Shown: piece by piece, positions 8,209 to 16,935 of the stretch | How the letters are laid out: each line of letters starts with the position of its first letter | How positions within the stretch are numbered: the first letter of the stretch is position 1 | DNA from: an uncultured Bacteroidales bacterium | Lineage (GTDB): Bacteria > Bacteroidota > Bacteroidia > Bacteroidales > Bacteroidaceae | Assembly (NCBI GenBank): GCA_902798615.1 | Contig: CADBXL010000002.1 | Location: forward strand, 1-64,000 | Length of the DNA stretch: 64,000 nucleotides | Direction of reading: 5' to 3' | The notes under the pieces: generated by a model | The model's database searches: none | Told to the model about the DNA's origin: nothing | The model's input: the letters and a program-made list of their open reading frames with translations, nothing else | Program-made: the position numbers and the translations under genes

Positions 8209-10254
8209 TTACTTCAGTTTCTCAAGCCACATGGCTGATGATGCATCGCTCGGCATACGCCAGTCTCCACGTGGAGAGAGGCTTACGCTACCAACCTTAG
8301 GGCCGTCAGGCAGACAAGAGCGTTTAAACTGCTGATTGAAGAAGCGGCGAAGGAACGTCTTGAGCCATTTCTCAATGGTCTCATCATCAAATACATACTC
8401 GCTTCCCTGTGCAAAAGCCTTACGCGCAAGCATGAGAATCTTGTCAGGACAGAAACCGAGACGAAGCACATAATAAAGGAAGAAATCATGAAGGATGTAC
8501 GGACCTACGAGGTCTTCCGTCTTCTGCTTTATGTTTCCGTTCTCGTCAGCAGGGATAAGCTCTGGAGAAATCGGTGTATCAATAATATCCACAAGCACCT
8601 CACGGCAAGCCTCTTCCACCTCATTATCAGCAACATAATGCACAAGATACTTGATGAGAGTCTTTGGGATAGACACATTGACACCATACATCGACATGTG
8701 GTCGCCATTATAAGTTGCCCAACCAAGAGCCAACTCCGAGAGGTCACCCGTTCCAATCACCATACCATTGAGTTTATTGCTCAAATCCATGAGAATCTGA
8801 GTTCGCTCACGAGCCTGACCATTCTCGTAGGTGACATCGTGCACGTTGATGTCGTGCTCAATATCCTTGAAATGCTGTATACAGGCCTCCTTAATGCTTA
8901 TCTCCTTGATTGTTATGCCAAGATGTTGCATGAGCGAGATGGCGTTATGGTAAGTGCGGTCGGTTGTTCCGAAGCCCGGCATAGTCACCCCCACGATACC
9001 AGTGCGAGGATATTTGAGCTTATCGAATGTCTTGACGCAAACGAGCAAGGCAAGCGTAGAGTCAAGTCCTCCGCTGATACCAACGACAACCGTCTTGCAG
9101 TTGGTGTGTACGAGTCGCTTGGCAAGTCCTGCAACCTGTATGTTGAATATCTCCTCACATGATGCCTTCATATCATCCGATGTAGGGATGAACGGCGTAG
9201 GATTAACCTCACGCTCAAGAACGAAGTTACGAGGCGCTACAGGCAGGCAATCTACGAAGCGAACAGCCTGATAGTTACTTATAGACAACTGTGCGTTCAA
9301 AGGCCTCTGGGCATTGATGAAGGTGGTATTGTTACGACGCTCAGCACGCATTTTCTCGTAGTCAATCTGCGAAACAACAAGCTGTGGGTCAAAGGAGAAT
9401 CGCTCACTCTCGGCTATGCACTTGCCGTTCTCGTAGATAAGGGCATTACCGCCATAAACTACATCCTGAGTTGATTCTCCGAAACCGCAGCTGCTGTAGA
9501 TGTATCCGCTCATAGTACGGGCACTCTGCTGAGAAAGCAATGAGCATAGGTAGTTATGCTTGCCGATAAGTTCATCGGATGCAGAGAGATTGCAGATGAT
9601 GTCCGCCCCTGAGAGTGCCAGACGTGTGCTTGGCGGTTCTGGAGCCCACACATCCTCACAAAGCTCAATACCGAAGGTGGCACCAGAACTGGTACGGAAT
9701 ATTGTCGGCTGAGAGGTTATCTTTATCGTAGTGCCGGCAAAGATGACATCCGTAGGGTTAAGATCCTGAGAAGAAGCGAACCAGCGTTTCTCATAGAACT
9801 CAGAATAGTTAGGCAGATATGTCTTCGGTACAACACCGAGGATATTGCCCTTCTGAATAACGGCAGCACAGTTGAGCAGTATGTTACCCACCATCACAGG
9901 AAGTCCTACGATGGCAATAATATCAAGCTGACGAGTGAAATCGAGGAGCGACACAACAGCCTGTTCAGCAGCATCAATGAGGAGCTGCTGACGGAACAGG
10001 TCCTGACAAGTATAACCAGTAAGCGAGAGTTCCGGGAACACGAGAATCTCAACGCCCAGTTTCTCAGCCTTGACAATCATCTCTTCTGCCTGCTGAAGGT
10101 TATAGCTCACGTCACCCACCTTAACACTTGGAATGGCGGATGCCACCTTTATGTAGCCGAAGGCGGCCCCCCCCATCCCCCCGAGGGGGGAGTTGTTTTT
10201 ATAGTCCTTATTGTTTGTAGGGGTAACAATATTATTTTTTTTCATGAGAAACAA
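8209..10254 (-). CDS. nadE: glutamine-dependent NAD+ synthetase
   Basis: Catalyses the last step of NAD synthesis, amidation of nicotinate adenine dinucleotide with glutamine as ammonia donor. The N-terminal nitrilase-type glutaminase domain has catalytic Glu in FPELSLTGYTC, Lys in VVPKTYLP and Cys (about residue 199) in GIELCEDVW. The synthetase domain carries the PP-loop GISGGLDSTLAL near residue 390. Length 681 fits the two-domain form. The N-terminus is odd: the conserved family start (roughly YIKVASAIPSVKV here) is preceded by about 30 residues, of which NNSPLGGMGGAAF are encoded by a GC-rich repeat (10166-10196). The original start codon may have been displaced by the repeat. Confidence 0.96.
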   Translation of the reverse strand: MFLMKKNNIVTPTNNKDYKNNSPLGGMGGAAFGYIKVASAIPSVKVGDVSYNLQQAEEMIVKAEKLGVEILVFPELSLTGYTCQDLFRQQLLIDAAEQAVVSLLDFTRQLDIIAIVGLPVMVGNILLNCAAVIQKGNILGVVPKTYLPNYSEFYEKRWFASSQDLNPTDVIFAGTTIKITSQPTIFRTSSGATFGIELCEDVWAPEPPSTRLALSGADIICNLSASDELIGKHNYLCSLLSQQSARTMSGYIYSSCGFGESTQDVVYGGNALIYENGKCIAESERFSFDPQLVVSQIDYEKMRAERRNNTTFINAQRPLNAQLSISNYQAVRFVDCLPVAPRNFVLEREVNPTPFIPTSDDMKASCEEIFNIQVAGLAKRLVHTNCKTVVVGISGGLDSTLALLVCVKTFDKLKYPRTGIVGVTMPGFGTTDRTYHNAISLMQHLGITIKEISIKEACIQHFKDIEHDINVHDVTYENGQARERTQILMDLSNKLNGMVIGTGDLSELALGWATYNGDHMSMYGVNVSIPKTLIKYLVHYVADNEVEEACREVLVDIIDTPISPELIPADENGNIKQKTEDLVGPYILHDFFLYYVLRLGFCPDKILMLARKAFAQGSEYVFDDETIEKWLKTFLRRFFNQQFKRSCLPDGPKVGSVSLSPRGDWRMPSDASSAMWLEKLK
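10166..10196. repeat. GC-rich palindrome inside the nadE 5' end
   Basis: A C-run/G-run palindrome around CCCCCCGAGGGGGG lies within the nadE reading frame and encodes SPLGGMGGAA. Related CCCTCCCCCTCGGGGG sequences are at 10281 and 57890. Confidence 0.6.
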
Positions 10255-10280
10255 AAATTTGATTAGAAATACTATCTAAA

Positions 10281-10350
10281 AATCCCTCCCCCTCGGGGGA
10301 AGTCCGATGTTGATAACATCGGAGTATGTGCCAGTTGGAGGGGGGGCTTC
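10281..10350. repeat. composite GC-rich hairpin repeat between nadE and the Smr gene
   Basis: CCCTCCCCCTCGGGGG is followed by a perfect 9-bp stem (TCCGATGTT-GAT-AACATCGGA) and ends in GGAGGGGGGG, which can pair back to the C-rich start. The repeat runs directly into the stop codon of the downstream gene at 10351. Confidence 0.6.
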
Positions 10351-11565
10351 CTAAATCGTCACCTGCGTTGCCCCATACCCATATTCTTGGAATGAAGCAT
10401 CCTGATAGCGCAGGTTCTTATATCTGTAAGTCAGCTCGTGAATAAGGGCGCGACGAAGAACGCCCTCGCCCTTGCCGTGGATGAAGACGATCTTCTTTCC
10501 ACGCTCCTTCTTGTTCGCTTCGATAGTCTTCTTGAAAGTATCCAACTGATACTGAAGAATATCTGCACTCGACATACCCTGAGTGGTTTCGAGAAGGGCG
10601 TCGGCATGAAGGTCTATCACCAATGGCGCATCCTTATCATCCTGTTTTTTCCCAAACGGATTGCCCTTCTTCTGCCCAGGCTTCTCATATCGGCGCACGT
10701 AGTTGTCTATGCGCTCCATGTTAAGTTCTCCCTCGGCAGACATCTGCGAAGGCTTTGCATCGGCATACATTTCCTGCTTCAATGTCTTGGCATCAACAAC
10801 CAAAGGACGCGCCGCCTTATCATTCTCTATGATTGTGTATAGAAGTGCGTTCTGCTCGAAATAATCGTTTGGTTGGAAGGTATGGAGCTTATAGAACTTC
10901 ACACCGTCAATCCTCAGTTGTACATCAATAGTTGGCTTAATAACAAAAGACTTCTCTTTCTTGAAAGCTATCATCTGAATGCCGAGATGCTGTATTTCCT
11001 CAAGGTCCTCACGCCCTATTTCCTCTATGAAGAGTTTGGTGTTTGGCTCCACCTCACCCTCTTTTCTCAGGCTCCACGCCTGTCCTTCTGCCTGAAGGAT
11101 GGTATAGCGGAAGTAATAGTTGCAGTCGTTCACAAGATACACCTCAAAGCGTGTATTCGTTATCATCGAAGCATCAACAGGCACGAAAGCGAGATACGCG
11201 CTCAGACGATCACCGCCCTTTCTCTCCTCAACAGGGGCACGGAAGGTGATGTTGCCAAGCGAAGGATCATCATCAACGATAGAAGCTGAAATATCCTCGT
11301 CATCATCAACTTCATTCATTATCGAGCGCACGGAACGACCAGACTCATGTTTCTTTGCCTCTTCCCCACTCTTTCCCTGAAAAGAGGAAGTCTTGAACAT
11401 GTTATAGTCGTCGCCGCCCTCTGCAATGACCACGACCTCAGAGGCCAGAGTTGGTATCTGAAATCCGTCTTCATCTTCCACAAGGACTATATTTCCTTTC
11501 TGGAAGCCTGCTATCTTACCACCTCCCGTAGTAGAGAGGAATCTTACTTTATCTCCGATTTTCAT
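10351..11565 (-). CDS. DUF2027/Smr-domain protein
   Basis: A 404-residue Bacteroidetes protein. The N-terminus (MKIGDKVRFLSTTGGGKIAG) is an SH3-like nucleic-acid-binding fold of the type seen in MutS2-related proteins, and a central DUF2027 region follows. The C-terminal Smr domain (about residues 315-404) has the signature DLHADAL and the catalytic-type loop VFIHGKGEGVLRRAL. Smr domains act as endonucleases or nucleic-acid binders in MutS2-like proteins. The particular role of this protein is unknown. It has its own promoter and a short leader. Confidence 0.88.
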   Translation of the reverse strand: MKIGDKVRFLSTTGGGKIAGFQKGNIVLVEDEDGFQIPTLASEVVVIAEGGDDYNMFKTSSFQGKSGEEAKKHESGRSVRSIMNEVDDDEDISASIVDDDPSLGNITFRAPVEERKGGDRLSAYLAFVPVDASMITNTRFEVYLVNDCNYYFRYTILQAEGQAWSLRKEGEVEPNTKLFIEEIGREDLEEIQHLGIQMIAFKKEKSFVIKPTIDVQLRIDGVKFYKLHTFQPNDYFEQNALLYTIIENDKAARPLVVDAKTLKQEMYADAKPSQMSAEGELNMERIDNYVRRYEKPGQKKGNPFGKKQDDKDAPLVIDLHADALLETTQGMSSADILQYQLDTFKKTIEANKKERGKKIVFIHGKGEGVLRRALIHELTYRYKNLRYQDASFQEYGYGATQVTI

Positions 11566-11586
11566 TTTGCCTATGAATTAACGATG

Positions 11587-11594
11587 CAAAAATA
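11587..11594 (-). promoter_or_regulatory. Smr gene promoter, -7 box TATTTTTG
   Basis: Minus-strand TATTTTTG followed by CATCGTT, 21 bp before the ATG at 11565. Confidence 0.6.
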
Positions 11595-11599
11595 CTAAA

Positions 11600-11969
11600 A
11601 AAAAAGGAGAATAGCGAAGAAAAGCGAGAAAAAATGGGGCATTGTCAAAAATGGAAAACGGATTTATCTGATTTTTCTGAGTGCAAATCTACAAATATTT
11701 CCTTGCGGTTCAAGACATTTTTCCCTATTTTTATTGCATTTTATAATTTTTAGGCTTATACAGAGGTTGCGCAGAAGCACAAAATTACGTAAATTCTTCG
11801 CAGAAACAAGCAAAAAAGTTGTGTTTCTGAGGTATTTTTTATTATGCCGGCATAGGAAAAAGTACGAAGGACGAAAATTCAGCCGTCGTAAAGACGCCAA
11901 TCCATAGTAATACCAACTATCTCTTACTTAGACAGTTAAATAGAAAATCACATTAGCATTCGTAACCTA
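11600..11969. other. gene-free AT-rich spacer
   Basis: Apart from the Smr promoter I see no supported gene here. A 78-codon open frame at 11664-11900 on the minus strand has no promoter or recognisable family. The spacer leads into the TTGCAG word array. Confidence 0.5.
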
Positions 11970-12190
11970 ATGTGTTGCAGTGTTGCAGTTGTTGCAGTTA
12001 AAAAATGACTATATAAAAAGTCAAAAATAAACTCTATATTTATATATAAATATAGAAGTATTTTTAGGGTATGGGAAAGGCTTCATGAGAACTGCAACAC
12101 TGCAACACTGCAACAGCGAGTGCAGAGTCGGAGCTTGCTTCAGCTATGCCGAGCACCCGCAGTCTCGACGAAGTCAACACTGCAACAAAA
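11970..12190. repeat. TGTTGCAG word array with inverted half and inserted segment
   Basis: TTGCAG starts at 11975, 11983 and 11992. Its complement CTGCAA starts at 12092, 12100 and 12108, with another copy at about 12179. Between the halves is a very AT-rich core including a perfect 22-bp palindrome (12034-12055). A GC-rich segment of about 55 bp (12117-12172, containing AGCTTGCTTCAGCT) interrupts the right half, splitting one CAACACTGCAACA run. No gene is evident. Confidence 0.7.
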
Positions 12191-12261
12191 TGCGCCAATT
12201 TGATCAGGAAAAAAATCAAAAAAAATTAGCAAAACATTCGTGAACCGCAATGGGAAAGTTG

Positions 12262-12269
12262 TAACTTTG
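12262..12269 (+). promoter_or_regulatory. orphan plus-strand promoter-like box TAACTTTG
   Basis: TAACTTTG followed by CACTCGGAA matches, beyond the -7 box, the start region of the promoters at 24427, 42489 and 43234. No plus-strand gene follows; it fires into the 3' end of queA. Confidence 0.5.
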
Positions 12270-12319
12270 CACTCGGAATTAACACCTACCCCGCCTCTCC
12301 CAAAGGGAGGGAGGTAAGT

Positions 12320-12364
12320 CCGTTATAATACCGTTGTAAATCCGTTGTAAGTCCGTTCCCTAGA
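12320..12364. repeat. 11-bp word array (CCGTT word)
   Basis: CCGTT starts at 12320, 12331, 12342 and 12353, exactly 11 bp apart with varying 6-nt fill. It lies just beyond the queA stop codon. The same word recurs at 34817-34854. Confidence 0.7.
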
Positions 12365-12381
12365 TTGGAGCTAATAGGGAA

Positions 12382-13614
12382 TCAGTTTGGTATCAGAAGG
12401 GAGCTGTCGCCATAGGACAGGAAACGGAAGTCATGAGAAAGGGCATAGTCATAAACCTTGTGCCAGTCTTCGCCGATAAGAGCGCTTACGAGCAACAGCA
12501 ATGTGGACTGTGGCTGATGAAAATTGGTGACCAAGGCCTTGACGATATGATAGCTATACCCGGGAGCTATGATTATCTGCGTACTGCTATGGAGCACCGT
12601 TACATCGTTCTTCTCATACCAGGCAAGCAATGCTTTGAGCGATTCCACAGAAGAGACGGTCTTTGCCTTTTCTGCCACCTCACCCTCGTATGGCTCCCAC
12701 TGATTCACATGCAACTGCTCCTCCGTAAGGTCAGCGTTGAGAATGAGCTTCACACCCATGTAATAGAGACTTTCGAGAGTGCGCACGCTCGTTGTTCCTA
12801 CAGCAATACAACGACCTTCGTGGGCAAGAAGTCGCTCAATGGTATGCTTCCTTACCGACACGAATTCCGTGTGCATCTCGTGCCCTTCGATACGCTCTGC
12901 CTTTACAGGTTTGAAGGTGCCGGCTCCAACATGAAGGGTAAGTTCCTCACGCTCAATGCCGTGAGCATCAATATCGGCAAGAACACGGTCGGTGAAATGA
13001 AGTCCAGCAGTAGGGGCTGCCACAGAACCTTTTATCTTAGAATACACGGTCTGATACGTGGTCTTATCGCTCTCCTCCGTCTTACGGTTGAGGTATGGAG
13101 GAATAGGAAGTTCTCCACAGGCATCAATGATTTCAGCGAATGAAACGGTATCGTCATCCCACTCAAAGTCAATCCAATGCCCGGTATGTACCTCTTGCTT
13201 GCGCTCCACACTGAGATTAACGGTCTTGTCTCCAACCTTTATCTCGCGTACCAAACGACCTTCCTTCCATTTCTTCAGATTGCCCACCATACACACCCAA
13301 GAACACTTACCACGTGTCTGGAACATGAGTTCATAGTCGGTTGGCATAGCCGGCTCAAGAAGGAAAACCTCGATAAGCGCACCTGTTGCCTTGTGGAAAT
13401 AGATACGCGCCTGAATGACGCGGGTATTGTTGAATACCATCATCTCACCCTTAGGAAGGTGGTCGGTGATATTGCAGAAAGTATCATCACTTATCTCTCC
13501 CCTGTTATACACAAGGATCTTGCTCTGATCACGCTCCGCCTTTGGAAACTTTGCTATTCGTTCATCTGGCAGAGGGTAGTTATAGTCTTTTATCTGTATG
13601 TTTTTGACGGTCAT
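12382..13614 (-). CDS. queA: tRNA preQ1(34) S-adenosylmethionine ribosyltransferase-isomerase
   Basis: Transfers and isomerises the ribosyl group of SAM to preQ1 at the tRNA wobble position, giving epoxyqueuosine. QueA hallmarks are DYNYPLPDERIAKFP at the N-terminus, the conserved VFNNTRVIQARI, SVAAPTAGLHFTDRVL, LTLHVGAGTFKPV and NFHQPQSTLLLLVSALIG. At 410 residues it is longer than the 340-350 of proteobacterial QueA. The extra length is in the first half, as is common for Bacteroidetes. The PAP2 gene starts upstream with a 10-bp gap, so the two may be co-transcribed. Confidence 0.97.
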   Translation of the reverse strand: MTVKNIQIKDYNYPLPDERIAKFPKAERDQSKILVYNRGEISDDTFCNITDHLPKGEMMVFNNTRVIQARIYFHKATGALIEVFLLEPAMPTDYELMFQTRGKCSWVCMVGNLKKWKEGRLVREIKVGDKTVNLSVERKQEVHTGHWIDFEWDDDTVSFAEIIDACGELPIPPYLNRKTEESDKTTYQTVYSKIKGSVAAPTAGLHFTDRVLADIDAHGIEREELTLHVGAGTFKPVKAERIEGHEMHTEFVSVRKHTIERLLAHEGRCIAVGTTSVRTLESLYYMGVKLILNADLTEEQLHVNQWEPYEGEVAEKAKTVSSVESLKALLAWYEKNDVTVLHSSTQIIIAPGYSYHIVKALVTNFHQPQSTLLLLVSALIGEDWHKVYDYALSHDFRFLSYGDSSLLIPN

Positions 13615-13624
13615 AAGCAGCGGT

Positions 13625-14278
13625 CTAAATCAACACTCTAAAGAAACAATAAATCACCGTAAGCATCATGATACTAAGACATACGTCAATATCATTCTTG
13701 TCATATCCGCTCCCCGTGTATCGGGAAGATATGTATTTCGCATGTGGTGAAACAAAATAATAAAGCAGATATACAAGGACACCGACAAACGCTCCCCACA
13801 CAAGTCCTACTGCCACGTCGGTAAACCAATGTACTCCAAGATACAAGCGAGTCCATGCATTCAATAAAGACCATACGAAAAGTACGGGGCTCAGCACTTT
13901 TCCCCTGACAAGGAGCGTTACAAACATAGCCAGCATCATAGTATTGGCTGCATGGGAGGAGAAGAAGCTATATCCGCATGCACTGTACCCGGATACAGTA
14001 TGTACCATATGCTTAAACGCAGGATCGTAGCATGGACGCGGGCGCATAAAATATGGCTTCACGATATAGTCAGACAATAGTCCTGATGCGAGAACACCAA
14101 GAAGCACACAACCCAAGACAAGCATTATCTGTCCCATCGTCTTATTGTTCCTTACGACAAGTACAGCAAGCGCTACATAGAACGGAATCCATGTATAACC
14201 TGTGGTGAATGCGACCGCAAAACGGTCAAGAAACAATGAGTTACTACCATTGAGCAACTCGAGAAAGTACATGTCCAT
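13625..14278 (-). CDS. PAP2-superfamily membrane phosphatase
   Basis: A 217-residue multi-pass inner-membrane protein. The three phosphatase motifs are visible: KPYFMRPRP (KX6RP), SFFSSHA (the PSGH motif with Ser-Ser-His) and TRLYLGVHWFTD (the SRX5HX3D motif, Ser replaced by Thr). These motifs are used by undecaprenyl-pyrophosphate phosphatases (BacA-independent) and lipid A phosphatases. Which lipid phosphate it acts on cannot be read from sequence. It sits 10 bp upstream of queA and 2 bp after the batD-batE fusion, at the end of the Bat operon. Confidence 0.88.
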   Translation of the reverse strand: MDMYFLELLNGSNSLFLDRFAVAFTTGYTWIPFYVALAVLVVRNNKTMGQIMLVLGCVLLGVLASGLLSDYIVKPYFMRPRPCYDPAFKHMVHTVSGYSACGYSFFSSHAANTMMLAMFVTLLVRGKVLSPVLFVWSLLNAWTRLYLGVHWFTDVAVGLVWGAFVGVLVYLLYYFVSPHAKYISSRYTGSGYDKNDIDVCLSIMMLTVIYCFFRVLI

Positions 14279-14280
14279 GA

Positions 14281-16872
14281 CTATTGTATCACCTCCACAT
14301 CCTTTTCTGAAATCCAGCCTTCTGTGCCATCTGCAAGACGGATTTCATACCATCCTTTCAGCGCATCAATAATATCAGCTCTGGTTCCCTCATGCAGAAT
14401 GCAGGCATCTGCCCCCTGATCTGTAGGGGTTTTCTTTGCAGTCGCCGTTGGAGATACTATGACAGCACACTTAGAATTAGTTGTAAAGTCCTTCAGCTGT
14501 GAGGCAAACACATTTCCAAAGATAAAGATAATTACGAGACAGACACTCAGATAGAATGCCACCTTCCTTACTGTCATCTGCTTCACAAACAGATAGACAA
14601 GGAACAGAAGCAGCGCAACGATAAGAGACACAAGCGATAACGTTGCCCATGCGTCAATATTCATCGATGTCTTTATGTTCTCAAACCATACCTTGAAGAA
14701 TATCTTCTCACCCGGCTGAATATTGTCAATTGTCTTTGAACGTGCAACCTCAAGATTATGGATGATATCCTCATCTCCAGGAGCAAGGAGTCTCGCCTTC
14801 TCATAGTTTATAATAGCACGTGTGACGTTATCTGTACGATAATATGCGTTACCGAGATTATAATAGAGATTCGCACTCTTTCCTTTCTGTAAGGCTGCCT
14901 CATATGATTCTATAGCATCCTGATACTTGCCCTTTGAATAGGCATCGTCAGCTTTCTGCTTCAGTGACTGAATAGTCTCGGACTTTGCCGGAGCCTCCTC
15001 TGCCATAGCAGAGCTGCTCATGGTAAGCATGCCAAACATGCCAATACCTATCAGCAGACACTTGACACCTGCCACTTGCTTTTTCTTCTTCATTCCTTCC
15101 TCAATATTAGTGATTGCAGAAACAGCCTTGTCGTATGTCTTCTGCATATTACCGGCAGCATCACCTGGAGCATAACGCTCGAACTCACATTCATCAAGAG
15201 CCTCAAGGAATGTATCGATATCTGACTGGCTGGCATTGCGGGCAGACAGTTTCTCTGCAATATTCTCACGTGATAACTGAGAAACAGGAATCGACAGTTT
15301 ATCAGCCACATAGCCCCAAAGAGCTCTAAGCACCTCATCGTAGAACTCAGAAGACTTACCTTCAGCCATAAGCTTAGCAGCAAGCTTCAGTCTCTTGCCA
15401 GCCACCTTGTTGGCTTTATTTCTTCTCATTGCATCTATGTTTGCCATCTCCATTGCCTGCTTGCGGAATACGATAAGGAGAACAAAGAAGATGAGAACGA
15501 CGAGAGCATTGAGGATGATATAGAGATTGCTTCCGAAGAAGTAGTCGTTAGGCTTAACAATCTGAGGAGCTCCGTTATGGATGAAACGGATATCCTTATC
15601 CTTTGGCTGAGAATAATCAGCCACATCACCAACCTTACCACTACCCTTCTCCACTTCGAGAATCATAGGTTGGGTGCGGATAGTCTTGTATTTATTGGCT
15701 GATGTGTCGAAATAAGTCAGTTCAATAGGCTGAAGCTGATACTTACCCTGATTTCTTGGCACGATAAGCACGTCATACAGCATATTACCGGTAATACCTG
15801 ATGCTATAAGCTTTGTCTTATCCGTTACCTTTGCGTCATATTTGTCAAAGTCCTTTGGAAGAACAAGTTCTGGCTGCTTGATGAGTTTCAGATTACCATT
15901 TCCTCCAACAACAATACGAACCTTTACTGGATCGCCGGCTTTCACCTTCGGATGATCGAGCGATGCACTTATAGTAAACTTACCCACACCTCCTGAGAAA
16001 TCAGCAGGTTTCTGTGGAAGAGGATCAACCTGTACGGTCATTCCCTGGGCAACAATATTCTTCTTTACCTCTACATATCCGCTACCGCCATTGAAGAATG
16101 CCTCAAACGGATCCACATTACGGTTTTCCTGTACTACAATACCCTTGAACGTAATGCTTGGAATCTGCAACTTACCCGTCATCTGCGGATACATCAGATA
16201 CTGACTCCATGTAACGCAACGGTAAGGACGGCCATTTACAGTCTCAATATGGAACGATTTCTGCTGTGGAAGCGGAACTTCCTGAGTATGGAAGCCTGTA
16301 AGGTCAGGCATCTTACCCTCTAACTGGGTAAGCTCCAACTGAGTATATACCTTATATGTAAGCAGAATAGGCTCCTGCTCATGTACATGCGTCTTATTCG
16401 CACTCACCTTGATAAACAGGTCGTTACCAGAGATATGAGAGCCAGAAGGACGTACCTGCGCACCACGCTGCTGCATTCCATACTGCTGATTCTGTGCATT
16501 GCCCGCAACTATGATTCTCACGGAATTGGAGAAGACAGACTTTCCGTTAACGTTTGCATGAGCACCGCTAATCACGAAAGTACCCTTCTTTACAGCAGCA
16601 AGGATATAAGTGTAAGTCACGGAGCTTGACTGAGTGGTATGTCCGTTAATCATCTGGAAGCTCTGCTGTGTACTGGTGCTCGGCCCCATAAGAACTTCGA
16701 AGGCATCAGGAATACTACCTGCGCGGAATCCCTTTACATCCGTAGTGGATATAGTATATTGCAAACGGAACTGCTCGCCCACAGCAACTTGCTGTGGAGC
16801 ACTCACACGTATCTGTGCCATCATCGGAATGATGGCCGCAAACAATAATAATATGGTATATAATCGTTTCAT
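14281..16872 (-). CDS. batD: BatD-BatE fusion protein
   Basis: The protein (863 residues from ATG 16872, chosen because MKRLYTILLLFAAI starts a clear signal peptide) joins two Bat proteins usually encoded separately. Residues 1 to about 593 are BatD: signal peptide, Ig-like periplasmic repeats, a transmembrane helix near residue 465 (LYIILNALVVLIFFVLLIVF) and a cytoplasmic helical tail. From Met594 (15093) a second signal peptide-like sequence (KQVAGVKCLLIGIGMFGMLT) begins a BatE-like module: TPR repeats (DDAYSKGKYQDAIESYEAAL, LYYNLGNAYYRTDN), two membrane helices and a C-terminal SH3-like domain (GWYEIRLADGTEGWI). An AGGAAGG precedes Met594, so separate translation of BatE is possible. Role: envelope stress/aerotolerance with BatA-C. 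Confidence 0.92.
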   Translation of the reverse strand: MKRLYTILLLFAAIIPMMAQIRVSAPQQVAVGEQFRLQYTISTTDVKGFRAGSIPDAFEVLMGPSTSTQQSFQMINGHTTQSSSVTYTYILAAVKKGTFVISGAHANVNGKSVFSNSVRIIVAGNAQNQQYGMQQRGAQVRPSGSHISGNDLFIKVSANKTHVHEQEPILLTYKVYTQLELTQLEGKMPDLTGFHTQEVPLPQQKSFHIETVNGRPYRCVTWSQYLMYPQMTGKLQIPSITFKGIVVQENRNVDPFEAFFNGGSGYVEVKKNIVAQGMTVQVDPLPQKPADFSGGVGKFTISASLDHPKVKAGDPVKVRIVVGGNGNLKLIKQPELVLPKDFDKYDAKVTDKTKLIASGITGNMLYDVLIVPRNQGKYQLQPIELTYFDTSANKYKTIRTQPMILEVEKGSGKVGDVADYSQPKDKDIRFIHNGAPQIVKPNDYFFGSNLYIILNALVVLIFFVLLIVFRKQAMEMANIDAMRRNKANKVAGKRLKLAAKLMAEGKSSEFYDEVLRALWGYVADKLSIPVSQLSRENIAEKLSARNASQSDIDTFLEALDECEFERYAPGDAAGNMQKTYDKAVSAITNIEEGMKKKKQVAGVKCLLIGIGMFGMLTMSSSAMAEEAPAKSETIQSLKQKADDAYSKGKYQDAIESYEAALQKGKSANLYYNLGNAYYRTDNVTRAIINYEKARLLAPGDEDIIHNLEVARSKTIDNIQPGEKIFFKVWFENIKTSMNIDAWATLSLVSLIVALLLFLVYLFVKQMTVRKVAFYLSVCLVIIFIFGNVFASQLKDFTTNSKCAVIVSPTATAKKTPTDQGADACILHEGTRADIIDALKGWYEIRLADGTEGWISEKDVEVIQ

Positions 16873-16883
16873 ATAAAAGTCAA

Positions 16884-16934
16884 ACCAAGCTTTCTCTAAA
16901 GGAAGGAATAGTCCCACTTCCCCCGGGGGCTTTA
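16884..16934. repeat. short GC palindromes between batC and batD
   Basis: Degenerate CTTTCTCTAAAGGAAGG and CCCCCGGGGG palindromes fill the gap. They resemble decayed members of the window's GC-rich repeats. Confidence 0.35.
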
Positions 16935-16935
16935 T

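Noticed and set aside
8488-9162. 224-codon open frame on the plus strand
   Set aside because: Antisense to nadE with no supporting signal.
11664-11900. 78-codon minus-strand frame in the spacer upstream of the Smr gene
   Set aside because: AT-rich, basic and leucine/asparagine-rich translation with no family, promoter or start context; probably noncoding.
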